64,000 nt of DNA, taken from the NCBI GenBank assembly GCA_963971405.1, contig OZ020487.1:37855039-37919038 (forward strand), given 5' to 3'. A program made the position numbers and the translations under genes. The notes beneath the pieces were generated by a model, which searched no databases, had not been told where the DNA came from, and was given only the letters and a program-made list of their open reading frames with translations. This stretch comes from Psococerastis gibbosa. Lineage: Eukaryota; Arthropoda; Insecta; Psocodea; Psocidae. Below, piece by piece: positions 1 through 10,647 of the stretch. The number at the start of each line of letters is the position of its first letter. Within the stretch, counting starts at the first letter, position 1.

Positions 1-201
1 GGAGACTATTATGTAGATACTTAAATTATCTATTATAAATTAAGTTATAATATGGTAGAGACTTCTTATTGATGTCTCTACCACATTATAACTTAATTTA
101 TAATGGATAAGTGAAGTATCTATATAATAGTCTCCTTAAAACACAAATCTCACCAATTTTTATGCACAAATGAAGAAAAACTGACAAGTGGAATAGCCAC
201 C
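1..201. mobile_element. PIF/Harbinger-like fold-back MITE, left part cut off by window edge
   Basis: Bases 1-135 form a long imperfect hairpin (GGAGACTATTATGTAGATAC pairs with the end at 135). The core is GGTAGAGAC...GTCTCTACC. The right end reads GTGGAATAGCCACC, followed by TCA. The near-complete copy at 53252-53516 shows the family's full structure. The left terminus lies outside the window. Confidence 0.75.
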
Positions 202-999
202 TCAACAGCAATATTTTTCCTAGGTGCCGGGGCAATCACGATTGGTTCAAGTGCAGGCTCAGTCTCCCCTCCGACAGATAAACACTGGGACCTCCACAGC
301 AACCTCATTGCCCTTGTCATCCGTGATTGAGGTAATAGTATAAGTCTTGGTATGTGTATTAAAATATTAGTATTAGAGTAGAAAAGAGTATCTGCACTCT
401 GCAGCAAGTTATGGAGGATGTAGGGGCCAAGACATACGTGGAGCTGAAGAGGGCGTGCCAGGATCGAGGGGACAGGAGGCATCGATGTCACAGGTCACTG
501 CCAACCAGCCAGCCGGCTGTAACTTAAAGAAGAAGATATGTATTAGAAACTCAGCTATATTAGGCTTGCCATTAAGGGAGAGATTTCAAAATCTTTCGTA
601 AATAAGAAAGGACCGTGGACTTTTTACGAAATTAATTAATTTCTCGTTCCACAGCCGCACGCCGCACATTTATGAAAGCGGTCAGATAAAAAATTCATTC
701 AAAATGCAAGCTTTCGAATAAACATTTGAAATATTATTACTTCTGAAAACCCTGATAAAGTGCAGTATACCGTTTTGTCGATTAGTTGTAAATCAGTCGG
801 GGAAATAGACTGCTTTCGGAGAAAGTTTGCCTTTTTCATGTGACTACTTTCACATCTTTGCGACTGTGGAACGAAAAATTTATTAATTGTGCCGTGCAGA
901 AGTCCTTACCGATGAATTTATAAGGGTGGTGGGCACGGCCTTAAATCGAGAAAAAATTAGCGAGAACTGCGAAAATGACGAAATTGAAATTCATTTCAG
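202..999. other. No gene recognised (intron or upstream DNA of gene 1)
   Basis: This is AT-rich unique-looking DNA with no exon, RNA or repeat that I can support. It is either an intron or the upstream region of gene 1. Confidence 0.5.
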
Positions 1000-1218
1000 A
1001 TGCCTTCCGGCACAACGGTGCCAAAGCTGGTACAAGCGGGGTCGAATTCTCCCAAGCCGGTTGGCATCCAAATGATGCAGCTACAGCCTGACGGGACTCT
1101 GAAGCCTTATGTCCCGCAGTCGTTCTCTGCACAAGGCAAACCAATATCCGCCCAAATTCTGCAAGTTCCCGCCAACGCGCAGCTAGCTAATTCAGGACGA
1201 TCTACCCAGATTGTACAG
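1000..1218 (+). CDS. Gene 1 exon (first visible)
   Basis: The exon has 73 codons, phase 0 at the donor. The acceptor is ATTCATTTCAG before ATG and the donor is CAG/GTTAGT. The upstream tract is purine-rich for an acceptor, so the 5' edge is less certain than the donor. It encodes a Q/P/S-rich segment containing MMQLQPDGTLKPYVPQ. Confidence 0.65.
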
Positions 1219-4200
1219 GTTAGTATTTCTCATTCAAACGGGTATTAGCCAAATTGGTTTATAAACATTTGGCGTCATTAACCCGGAACAACGTACTTCG
1301 GCCATGTGATGCGGAACGAAAAACATCGCCTTCTGTATATAATAATCCAAGGGAAGATAGGACAGAGGGCTCCCGCCAGAAGAACATCCTGGTTTAAAAA
1401 CGTACACGTCCGTACACTCACTGGCTCCCTACAATCGAAAATGGACAAGCTGCGGCATGCTTACCATTTGCACATTGTAACAGTTCGGGTACGAGTCACC
1501 ACTGATCATATTAATGGGTGAATTTTGAATGACGCATTATGAATCGCTATGGTCATAATGTAAAAGAAACTGTGCATGAGCTAGTGCATGCTTTCATTTA
1601 TCTATTAGTATAGGTACCGAATTACTATAGCCAGATAATAATTAGTTTTATGCTGCACAATAATAATAGCATGTAATGCAATTGGGCACGTATTATCAAT
1701 AATTTCTTCACAGACATATTCAATTATACAAAACCAAAACTTTGTGTGGGAAAGTAACCTGTTTGGTAATGTTCTATTTATCACCCAAAACAGTAAATTA
1801 AAAAATTGAGCCTTTTTATGTTTTTGTTCCCTACTACTATACTATATCGTGTCCGGGGTAGAGACTCCTTGTTACTGGCCTCAGCCAAACCAACGCCATC
1901 GTCGGTGCATACACAAAAGAAGAGGAAGGTCTCTTCTCGGTGGTGAAAGGATTAGCCGCTAGATGTTTCCACTTAACGTTGCCCGGGGTACGCCCGATCG
2001 GTTTTTGTCCACGTGTATAAAACCGATCTTCGTGGAGGCTCCTTTCTTGTACCCCTTTTGTTCCCTGAAGCAAACTATCAAGGGGATGCAGCCAAGTGGG
2101 TTTTGCTTAAATTAATGAGGACTACAATATAATAATATGTGAATTTAAAATAAATTGTTTGTGTCGTTTTTGTGAGTAAAAAATTCCGTAAATTTTTTTT
2201 TTTTTTTTTTTAAATAGTTTTTAAGGGCATTTGTAAGTTGCATCTTGCTTTTACGCCCGCTGTGTGTGGTTTTAGTAACCCAAAAAAGGAAAAAATGGTC
2301 CCGAGATTTGTTTACAAACCTACATGCTGAATTTCAAAGAAGAGAAACAGCCAGAGATAGAAACAGAACGACTTCAAAATTTGTATATCCGTTTTAATCT
2401 TAGTTTTTTTCCTACCCTGTGTAGGCTGATCTGTAGTGTGCCTTGCGTGATTTTTGCTTTTATTTATTTTAGATGCCCATGGCGGGAGGGAAAACTGGAT
2501 TCTTCCAAATAGAAGGTGTTCCCGGGCAGCCCATGACACTTATGCCTGTCCAGGTAGTGACCAGCTCACAGCCTAATTCTAACACTACCAATTCAATGAA
2601 GGCGTCCGTGCCTACCATTGTCCAGGTTCAAAGTCCTGTTATGGCTTCCAATTTTATACAGGTATACATGATCGATTAACAGTTCACGTATTTTTCTATT
2701 TTTATTACTAATATTATTGTCTGTTAGTAGTTTGTGCAAGGTAGAGAAGTGACTATTGATACTAGAAACACTTCCAGTCTATTTTGGCTTAGCTATAATG
2801 CATGAGTGGACTTAGCAGCGCATGTTGAAATGGTTATCTCTTTTTATGTTCAGCTTTTCGGGTTCAATGCAATATACTGTATTTTAAACTAATTATAAAG
2901 TAATTTCTTTGAAGATTTAATGTGTTTTTTCTCTTTAAATCGGAAGTCTGCCAACATTACAAACTAAGCATATATCGCATCTATACCCGAAAATGACATT
3001 TAAATTAGCGAATTTGGTTTCAATTGGCTAAACTGGAATTCTTTTTCTAGTACACTACGAATGTGCTATTAAGCCCATACACTAAGGCGGGGTTTCCACC
3101 GACCTCGTATTGCAGAATGCACATGACGTTGACGAGGTAGCAGACATTAAAGACTGATTAATGATGTCTGCTACCACGTCAACGTCATGTGCGTTCTGCA
3201 ATACGAGGTCTGTGGAAACCCAGCCTAATCAGGAAGTTCTATTTGGTTGTGATTTGTGACATGCACAACTATACAAATAAATTACTTCATTCAGTGAACA
3301 ATTCCTTGCCAGTTTGCCAATTCGAAAAATCTTCCCTAACTGGACAGACAACAATTTTTATGTACTTTGCCAGGTTGGTTCACCTGCTAAGCAAGTGACC
3401 CCTATTGGCCAGACAGGAAATTCTACGGGTCTTCCGCAAAACAATGCCTCTGGCGGTATGCCTGCCTTGACGGCACAGTACATCGCGAGACCCCGGCAGC
3501 CCCAGCCTCGCTCTGTGCAAAATAAAAGTTCCGACAGCAGTACACTCCGGTTTATAACTCCCGGTTCCGGTCTGAGGCTTGTCAGTAACACTTCGCAGAC
3601 TGCAGCGGTTCAACCGACAATGTAAGTGCTGTAGATATTTTCTTTATAAAATGGTAGAAATAAAATCTCGCGAGAAGTAATGTATGCCCTACCAAAAGGT
3701 GTTCACTGCAGCTAGCAGGCATGGGCATCTGCAGCTCAGTCAATCAACGATTCCACTGTAGTTTCCTCTTGTAAGCGGGTGGTTCTCGCCATAAGCCTAG
3801 CATAGTCGAAATCAACTATTTAGACTGCGAGTCAAGTGCGCAGAACTTACTGTGCCGTAATTCTGTTGTCAGCGCTACCTGTTAAATTGTTCATTTGTTT
3901 TTTATGTTGGAACCCTACAGCGTGAAACGTTGCCTTTGCCAGCTCTCCCTACGTTTCACCCAAATACATAGATTAGATAGTGTCTAGTCGTAAGCTATGT
4001 AAGGCCGATAACGGTGAAACGTAAGGGGAAATATCAAAGGAAATGTGACTACTGACCAACATAAAAAAGAAAATGGCGGCAATTGAAGAAGAAATGTACA
4101 ATCCAGCAGGCAGACTTGCCAGCAGAACTGGCGCAGTATGTTTCTGCCCACACTTAAGTAGCAATCTAAATAGCTTTATCACGACCGTGATTAGCTTATG

Positions 4201-6294
4201 ACAAGCTCCAGGCTCAATCTCAGTCACCACTTTTTTCCGCTTCATTGTTTCTTTGCCTTTGGCTATTATATATGAACATCTGCTGTAGTCCACCTCTTGC
4301 CACATGTTTCCTTTTGTTTTTTGTTTCATTAATTTCTGTCGCAAAACTAATTTTTTAAATTAAATAAAAATAAAAAGCAAAACTCAAAGGCAAATAAACA
4401 ATAAATATGGCCATTTTCGATTCTCCAAATGCAGGGGTCGGGTAAAGTGGAAATGTTAGGGAAATCCTTATGGCATCATTTTTCTAATGGAAAAACTGGA
4501 GTTCTATTCTTCCATCTTACTCAGTTTCCTACTTTCCGTTAGTTTAAACCCAACACAGTGAATGCCCCTTATAAACGAAATTGGAGGTTCACTGTATTTT
4601 ATTTCTACTAAACGTAGTACTGTAGAGTTTATAGACTATTTTGTGTAGATATGCCTTCCATGTGTGGAAATTATTGTCAGCTTTTCGCATGATTTTAGTT
4701 CGTGTTGTTAATTTTGAACCTTATTTAATTGTTATTGTCGGAATGGTATTTCTGTTGGCTTGGGGGTGCTCCAAAAATTTGCGTTTGTTGAGCCCTCGGG
4801 GATAAAACGTCTCTCTCAATCAATTAGTGTGAATAACTGGAAAATATTAATTTATTTGTACAGGGTTCGCAGCACTGGTACGAGAATGCAAACCGCTACC
4901 AGTAATCGTGTAATTAGTGTACAGCAGCAGCAGCCACCTGTGCTCATAAAGCTCGAGGAGGACGAGGACGATATTAAAATGATCGGGCGAAAAAGAGGTA
5001 GGTTTTTTTTTAGACAATTTTTGGAGCAACCTCAGTGGCCAAGCTTTTTTTAAGTAGACACGGAAGTTCGATGACGGGCATCAGAAATTTGTTATGGGAA
5101 CAAATGGGTTGGTGATTGGTTGATGGAAAAACCTGTCTATTTCTGAACTTACTTCAGAAAATTTGCAGGTCACTTGCGTGTCGAGGGGAGAACCGAACAC
5201 ATGCGACAAGCCAGTGACAACAATCTCCTGCAATGGACTTTTGCACCAATCAATTTGCCCCCCAAATATTATATATAATAATCTACCCCGAATATTATCA
5301 GTCACCCTGTCTCCATCATCTGTAATCAATTCCAGCCACCAGGATTTGATGTAAAATATGCGCCTTCTCCACTCCAGACCCCTTGACATCAATAATCAGC
5401 TCCAGTTGCCCGGGTGGGGTACGAGAGCCTCCTCCACTTTTGATTATTCAGCACTTCCTCTGGTACCAGTCACACTCTTTCCTCAATCTGGTTTCTATAT
5501 CTCTCGCTTGGTCTTTTACTTCGTGTTCCCTTTTCTTCCTCCAGCAATTTCCTCGCGCACCTGCTTTTATCCATTAGTTTTAAGTATCCTGCCAATATCG
5601 TCCTTAATCTGGTTTCTTTACCTCTTTTTGCTTTCCAATTTATACGTAGTATAAAAGCTTACATAAAGCTTTGTGACGGTCGAAATTTTCGATTCCGAGA
5701 TTTCAACGATTTGCACGTTTTGAGGTCCCAGGAACCCAAAAAAGTGGTTTTTACGAAATGTCTGCCGGTCTGTCTGTCTGTTCATCGATTTCCGGACAAA
5801 CTACTCGGTCGATTTAAATGAAATTTGGCATGTAGGTTTATAAAAATCCCCTCCCGTGATATTAGGAAAATTATTTACCATGAAATTAATCATTTTCTCT
5901 CTTTACTAATCGATAAATTGGAAAGCATGTTCGAGTAAACTCGGACCGGTTCTTATTAATTGGATATATTTCTCCTGCGTGTACCGTTTCTTCCCGACAA
6001 ATCACTGCGCGGCATTGTCCATTCTCTTCTGCGTTCGAAGCATTGTAGTCTCGCTATTCTCAATCCAGAACTCAACCATCCTGTGACGATAATAGTAACG
6101 ATATTATCAGTGTCCAATACATGGCATTGTAATGGTTTTCAGAGACTATAGACATTCTTCACGGTGAACTTTCGGCGAAAGAAACTGCGGAAGGCTGGCG
6201 GTACAGTGTAAAAACACCCTCCGGGAAAGACCACGTACTCACCAACGAGGAAGTGGAGCGTCGTAGAGCTGCTAATAACGGTCGCATGTGCTAG
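1000..6294 (+). CDS. Gene 1: Gln/Ser/Thr/Pro-rich putative nuclear regulator, five exons, N-terminus uncertain
   Basis: Join of 1000-1218, 2473-2661, 3374-3621, 4864-4997 and 6143-6294. The 942 nt form one continuous frame of 313 codons plus TAG, and every junction is AG before the exon and GT after it. Residues 1-240 are low-complexity and rich in Q, S, T, P, V and N, as in activation domains. Residues 239-242 are QQQQ. Residues 247-250 (IKLE) fit the SUMOylation consensus, followed by an acidic run (EEDEDD) and a basic patch (GRKR, 260-263). The C-terminal 50 residues are a compact charged segment with one Trp (282) and one Tyr (284), ending RMC. No zinc finger, homeobox or bZIP is visible. 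The first exon begins with ATG directly after an acceptor AG, so this Met may be internal and the true start may lie upstream of the window. A transcription or chromatin role is inferred from composition only. Confidence 0.72.
1291..1521 (+). pseudogene. LINE ORF2 C-terminal fragment
   Basis: The frame gives YFGHVMRNEKHRLL, then IIQGKIG and RRTSWFKNV. This matches the (Y)LGH(V/I)(L/M)R-(D/N)-K-Y-x-LL ... QGK ... GRR-x-SWLKN tail pattern of jockey-like LINE reverse transcriptases. The last third overlaps sequence shared with the repeat at 14246-14340. It lies in a gene 1 intron. Related fragments are at 43974-44188 and 61245-61450. Confidence 0.7.
1575..2345 (-). repeat. Interspersed repeat of the TGCTTTCCAATTTATA family, split by a 223-bp insert
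   Basis: Matches to the copies at 32090-33262 and 49237-49849 include the GAAGCAAACTATCAAGGGG and ACCTACATGC segments. The copy is interrupted at 1833-2055. It is diverged and sits in a gene 1 intron. Confidence 0.6.
1833..2055 (-). mobile_element. Short retroposon-like insert with 11-bp target duplication
   Basis: The direct repeat TTTTGTTCCCT at 1822-1832 and 2056-2066 brackets 223 bp that interrupt an older repeat. A clean direct repeat of this length is typical of non-LTR (LINE-mobilised) integration. On the minus strand the insert ends in TATAGTATAGTAGT, which could be a degenerate tail. I see no convincing tRNA boxes. The family is unknown. Confidence 0.55.
2473..2661 (+). CDS. Gene 1 exon
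   Basis: The exon has 63 codons and is phase 0 at both ends. The acceptor is TTTATTTTAG and the donor CAG/GTATAC. It encodes a V/T/S/P/M-rich stretch including GQPMTLMPVQVV, continuous in style with the flanking exons. Confidence 0.7.
3086..3225. mobile_element. PIF/Harbinger-like fold-back MITE (140 bp), TSD TAA
   Basis: It is flanked by TAA at 3083-3085 and 3226-3228. The ends read GGCGGGGTTTCCACC...GGAAACCCAGCC. The whole element is a near-perfect hairpin with core GAGGTAGCAGACATT...GATGTCTGCTACCACGTC. A 3-bp TWA duplication with a GG...CC end is the PIF/Harbinger signature. It lies in a gene 1 intron. Confidence 0.85.
3374..3621 (+). CDS. Gene 1 exon
   Basis: The exon has 248 nt, with acceptor TACTTTGCCAG and donor AAT/GTAAGT. 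It leaves two bases (AT), which are completed by the G of the next exon to form Met219. The segment is Q/S/N/P-rich with a short RPRQPQPRS basic-proline stretch. Confidence 0.75.
3690..3770 (+). repeat. Interspersed repeat shared with 40765-40835 (inverted)
   Basis: The segment around GCAGGCATGGGCATCTGCAG and CTCAGTCAATCAACGATTC recurs in inverted orientation near 40775-40830. Neighbouring sequence at 3990-4075 also resembles 40405-40500 (GATAACGGTGAAACGTAAGG type). This is part of an unnamed repeat. Confidence 0.5.
4864..4997 (+). CDS. Gene 1 exon with acidic/SUMO-like segment
   Basis: The exon has 134 nt, with acceptor TTATTTGTACAG and donor GAG/GTAGGT. It encodes the glutamine run, the IKLE consensus, the acidic cluster and the start of the basic GRKR patch. 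It leaves one base (G), completed by AG in the last exon to give Glu264. Confidence 0.8.
5629..5930 (+). repeat. TGCTTTCCAATTTATA-family element, near full-length short copy
   Basis: It starts TTGCTTTCCAATTTATACG and ends CGATAAATTGGAAAGCA, so the termini are inverted repeats. The interior carries GTTTTGAGGTCCCAGGAACC and GTCTGTCTGTCTGTTCATCG, which recur in all copies. It lies between the last two exons of gene 1. Confidence 0.7.
6143..6294 (+). CDS. Gene 1 terminal coding exon
   Basis: The acceptor is ATGGTTTTCAG. The exon reads through the conserved-looking charged C-terminus to TAG at 6292-6294. The bases straight after the stop (GTAAAG) look like a splice donor, so a 3'UTR intron or an alternative isoform is possible. 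A candidate AATAAA lies at 6600-6605, inside the loop of the inverted repeat at 6557-6684. Confidence 0.75.
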
Positions 6295-6556
6295 GTAAAG
6301 TTTTCATCAAAATGAATGGCAACTGACACTAATATGAGTCTTGTTACTGTGTTATTGTTTTCAGTATTTGTATTTTTATATTCTCAGTATTTAGGTTTTA
6401 ATGTGCCCAGTTTATTGCTAATGACCAGTATTACACGCACGAATAATTATTACACCCAATCATTATCACCTTTCCTACCATATCGTTTAAAAGATCACTT
6501 ACCCATTCAAACTATTTTAAAACTGGCATTAAAATTAACCTCCCCCAGTGGGCCTG

Positions 6557-6684
6557 CTATGCCGTTTATAGAATATCTTATTGTGGGGTTAAAAAAGTAA
6601 ATAAAATATTCTCAGAAGCAAACTGCTATTCTGAAATTGTTTTGTTTACATTTTTAACCCCAGAATAAGTTATTAACGGCATAG
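6557..6684. repeat. Inverted repeat just downstream of gene 1
   Basis: CTATGCCGTTTATAGAATAT...TGTGGGGTTAAAAA pairs with TTTTTAACCCCAGAATAAG...AACGGCATAG. The unpaired centre contains the candidate poly(A) signal of gene 1. Confidence 0.6.
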
Positions 6685-7829
6685 TAGATCTACAGCAGAT
6701 GAAATGCATTTTATTTTTGCATGTTGGTACCTCTGTAAGCAAGTATATGCAACAATCAAAGACGTAAAATAGAAGTCATATGTTAAGTAATGTTGATGAA
6801 ACGCGTAAGGGGAAATGGCAGAGGAAAGTTGACAGATGTTTTTAGATCCTATAATTTCAGTTTCATTCATTTATTGGGGTTTATTTAGAATAATTTAATC
6901 TTATTTGCGGATAAGTAGTTCTTTACACGCCATGGTAGGTCTGCAGATTTTTATTTTTGTAGTGTTTTTTTATGGTCTTCTAAGGCCTAGTGCTCCATTG
7001 AACCTTGCCCCCTGCCAACGAGCTTACTTTCATATGTATTTTTTTCCTTACCTAAAGATGATGGTTTAGGTAGTATAGCTAATTAAAGTCTCGAAAAGAG
7101 CTCTCATTTGATGTGCATCTCAACCCATTCCTGAATAATTTCGATATTGCGCCCGTGACCCCGTAAGTACCCAATGCATTTTTTAATCGAACTGCATGAA
7201 ACTTAGAAGCCTAGTAATTCAACTTTTTACCACATCGAAATATTCCACATAACTCAAATAGTCGTCGGGTGGTGTGAAACACCCCGAATAATTGTGCGTG
7301 TGATAGGTTCTGTTGTCACGATTGTTTATTTTAATCGTAGTCATTGAAAATTATGACAATCTACGTCTAAAGGAAATCGCTAATGTAGTGCAGTGGCCAT
7401 CTCTATTGGTCGTCAGTGTTTTGGTTATGTAACTGCTTACAATTTATTTTCTACAGTTCGACAGTATAATATGAAGTATATCTTCGCTTGTATTATTTAT
7501 ACCAAATGTTTCAATTTGTCCAATCCCAGTTGAGAGTAGCTAATGAATATAGAGAACTTTCCTATAGAAAAAAAATGCTGTAAAATGCCCTCCTCTGATT
7601 GGGGGTCACATCCCAAAAATGGCGCCCACACTTTGAGAAGCACAGCCGATCAATTTTTATTGTTTTTTCGCATAGAAATACAAGTTTACTGCGTTTCTTC
7701 TTGGAATTATGTAACTAACTAGATTCTTGGAGGAAAATACGACAATGGCTATCAACATGATTTATTTTATCATTTGGTGCGGTAAATTCAAATACGTACT
7801 TACTTTACTTACTTTCCGTGTCCGGACCG

Positions 7830-7976
7830 TCAGATCATTTTCCAAAACTTTGCGGCCTTGATGGCGTTGTCGTTGCATACAAAAAGGTCAGCTACACTGC
7901 AAACAGTGCCCATGTCTCTGCATACGAGAAGGTGATCAGCAGTTTGGACCTCCCCGCAGTCACATAATTCGTCCTC
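7830..7976 (-). pseudogene. LINE C-terminal zinc-knuckle fragment
   Basis: The minus strand reads EDELCDCGEVQTADHLLVCR, then a short tail ending AAKFWKMI and a stop at 7830-7832. CDCG-x-x-Q-T-x-x-H-L-L-x-C is the C-terminal cysteine/histidine motif of jockey-like LINE ORF2 proteins. A TTAC/GTAA-type microsatellite tail follows at 7798-7816. Confidence 0.8.
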
Positions 7977-8026
7977 AATATAACCCCATTTTGAGGACGA
8001 ATTATGTGACTGCGGGGAGGTCCAAA
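7943..8026. repeat. Perfect 36-bp hairpin derived from LINE tail
   Basis: The arms 7943-7978 and 7991-8026 are exact inverted copies with a 12-base loop. The left arm is the 5' part of the LINE tail at 7830-7976, so the right arm is an inverted duplication of it. Confidence 0.9.
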
Positions 8027-8262
8027 TTCAAATACGTGAACGAATGATGTTATGGTATATCTGAACATGTAGGAAACAGAACCCAATAAACTAACTTAAC
8101 TGAGAGGTATTAGTGAAATGGGTTAATTGTAAGAGTGGGCCGAAATTCCAAAAATTCGCCCATACGGAAAATAAAGACAATTTTCCTCCTTCTTCTTCCT
8201 TTCTTTCTTGTAATTGAATACAATAGAAACAGAACACTTACTCGAATAACATTGCTGCTCAC

Positions 8263-8284
8263 TCTCTCTCTCTCTCTCTCTCTC
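8263..8284. repeat. (CT)n microsatellite
   Basis: About eleven to twelve CT dinucleotides without interruption. Confidence 0.9.
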
Positions 8285-8503
8285 ATGCACTCCTTTTTGT
8301 GGGGGTTCCCTCCGAATTACCTGAGACGTCGGAAGTCGTCTGATAATTGCCCTCTTAAGTCGCTGTTACAGGTATTTTATCACTTCAGGGAGTCTACCCA
8401 TCAGTAAAAGACCTGCAACTAGCGCTCTGATTCGCTAATAATGACGCACAATTGTGACATCAGGCCATAGGTACACGTACATTGATTTTAGACTCAGCTG
8501 TCA

Positions 8504-8886
8504 GGTGCCCATTCCATTGACCGGCTAGGGCTATTTCCAACAACGGTGACGTGGTAGCAGACACTCAAGACTTAGGTGGCGTTTCCACTGACCTCGCATT
8601 GCAGAATTGACGGAAATGTTTATTTTCCTCTATGCCATAGTTAAAATTGATCAATGATCATACAGTAAAATCACAAACAAACAAACTAAAATTAAAAAAT
8701 GGCTTCATGGGATATGTTAATTACAAACATTTTAATAGATTTCTATTAAAAAAAAAAAAACATTTCCGTCAATGTCATTTGTAATCTGCAATGCGAGGTC
8801 GGTGGAAACGCTACCTAAGTCTTGAATGTCTGCTACCACGTCATCGTTGTTGGAAATAGCCCTAGCCGGTCAATGGAATGGGCGCC
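8504..8886. mobile_element. Composite PIF/Harbinger-like MITE (outer element)
   Basis: The ends GGTGCCCATTCCATTGACCG and CGGTCAATGGAATGGGCGCC are inverted repeats flanked by TCA and TTA. Inside is the stem GACGTGGTAGCAGACA...TGTCTGCTACCACGTC. A second MITE (8575-8815) lies in its loop. The same composite recurs at 59568-59948. Confidence 0.85.
8575..8815. mobile_element. Inner MITE nested in the loop of the composite element
   Basis: The ends are GGTGGCGTTTCCACTGACC and GGTCGGTGGAAACGCTACC, bordered by TTA on the left and TAA on the right. The arms contain CTCGCATTGCAGA, like the arms of the element at 3086-3225. The interior is AT-rich and not palindromic. Confidence 0.8.
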
Positions 8887-10640
8887 TTAAGAGTGAGTCA
8901 TTATTACGCAATTGAATACAATTGCCAGCAGCACAACAATGGTGTACCCAAGCCTACAAAGCAGCAACATTTTTAGTTTACAATCTACATGCAAATGATG
9001 AACTAAGTCAAGTTGTTAGCTATTTTACTTTCCTCGTAGAATCTAGATTATTATAATTCAATGAAACAACGCTGACCCCAACAAGGGATAAAAGTGAGCA
9101 AAAAGTAAGTAACGCAGTAAGCTTGTATTTCTAGAAGAAAAAAAAATTAAAAAGTGATATGATGCCCTTCTCTGATAAGTTAAGCATGGGCGCCATTTTC
9201 GGGATTCGACCCGTCTATCACAACGAATATTTCTATTGGAAAATAGTCCATTAAAAAATCGTTAAAAAATATATATATAGTTTTTCATTGAAACTATAGT
9301 CGTTGATAGTATTGGCCTATTTTGAAACTGCAGAATATAATCCTGCGAATTAATAGATAAATACAAAAACCAATTTCTTTGGATTCCAATGTTATGATTT
9401 TTTTACATGCAATAAATGTATTTGTGATTAGCATCTGCAGTTGCCATTGTCCGCCTTGTATTATATTGTAAAAATTGTAACTATTAGTGAAAATAGGCTA
9501 TTTTATAGCAATAAGGCCTGGCTCGTCCTTTCTTCATTTTACACAATCATTCATTTCATGAATTTATCTTAGTTTTTTAATTAATTTAAATATTTTTTAT
9601 ACCTTGGTTAATGCGATTGGAACGCGGCGACTGGCTTATTTGTAATTACATTATACCCATCACTGCGATTGAAAGCAATCGTGCTATTATGGTTAGCTTA
9701 TCGAGGGGTTGCCCAACCTTTGTCATGCCTCATAAGTTTTCTATAAATTTGAAATATGAAAGACAGCTTGTTAAGGCGACTATTCCACTTCTCAATTTTT
9801 CTTCAACATTGATAATGTCATTGACAGAAATATTATTTTTACATCACATTCCACTTGTGTTCAATCATTTTCAATTGTTTAAGTTTGTCCTAGCGGACAA
9901 TTTAGACTTATTTTTATGATTTAAATTGAGAAATAATTTGTTCGTTCTCAAGAATTAAAGTAAAATTATTTATCTTGTCAAGACGACGCCATTTTAAATT
10001 TGTTTCGTTATTTGTTATTTTTTTGCAAAGCGTTGTTTTTATTCTATGATCAGTGATCAATTTTAACCACCGCGGGGCTATAGACCATTATCAATATGGT
10101 GGCTAGTGGACCTACACAAGCTAAGCAGACTTTTGGCCGGGTCCAGGGATCCATTCTGCTATACTGCAATCTTTAAGACTTCGGTATTTCTTACGTTGGT
10201 ACTTATCTATGATAGTTGTTGGCTTGTGGTTAACGGGTGCCCTGTAAGGGATATTATGGCTCCTGCCATTCCAGTTAATATATTTCTATGATTATAACAT
10301 GCAGATCATGACAGAAAATTTACAAGTTTAATAACCGCCTAAGATGACGTGGAACTATATTGGTCACACCTGGATTAATCGGATAAGTAATTTTTTTCAT
10401 TTAATTTATTGTTGTAGAGGGCCATCTCATATACAATATCATAGGGTATTTTTAATTTTTAAGAGTTTCTTATATAGTCTGCAGAACAAGAAACTTATTA
10501 ATTTCATGTTCGTCATGGTTTGAAAGCTCTACCTTAAGGAGAAATAGTAAGGTAGCTTGTGATCGTATTGTGATGGCGTGTATTTTGCCAATTAAACAAG
10601 CCACGTTTCCATTATTGTACATGAATTTTGTTAATGCATC
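8887..10640. other. No gene recognised
   Basis: AT-rich DNA with scattered stop-rich ORFs. Nothing in codon pattern or similarity supports a host exon, and no clear repeat ends were found. Confidence 0.5.
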
Positions 10641-10647
10641 TCACTAT

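Noticed and set aside
150-491. 113-aa minus-strand ORF upstream of gene 1
   Set aside because: It begins inside the end of a MITE, has no splice context or recognisable composition, and is not supported as a gene.
3358-3613. Minus-strand ORFs opposite a gene 1 exon
   Set aside because: Shadows of the coding exon at 3374-3621.
3973-4344. 123-aa minus-strand ORF
   Set aside because: It covers repeat-like DNA shared with 40405-40500 and has no recognisable domain.
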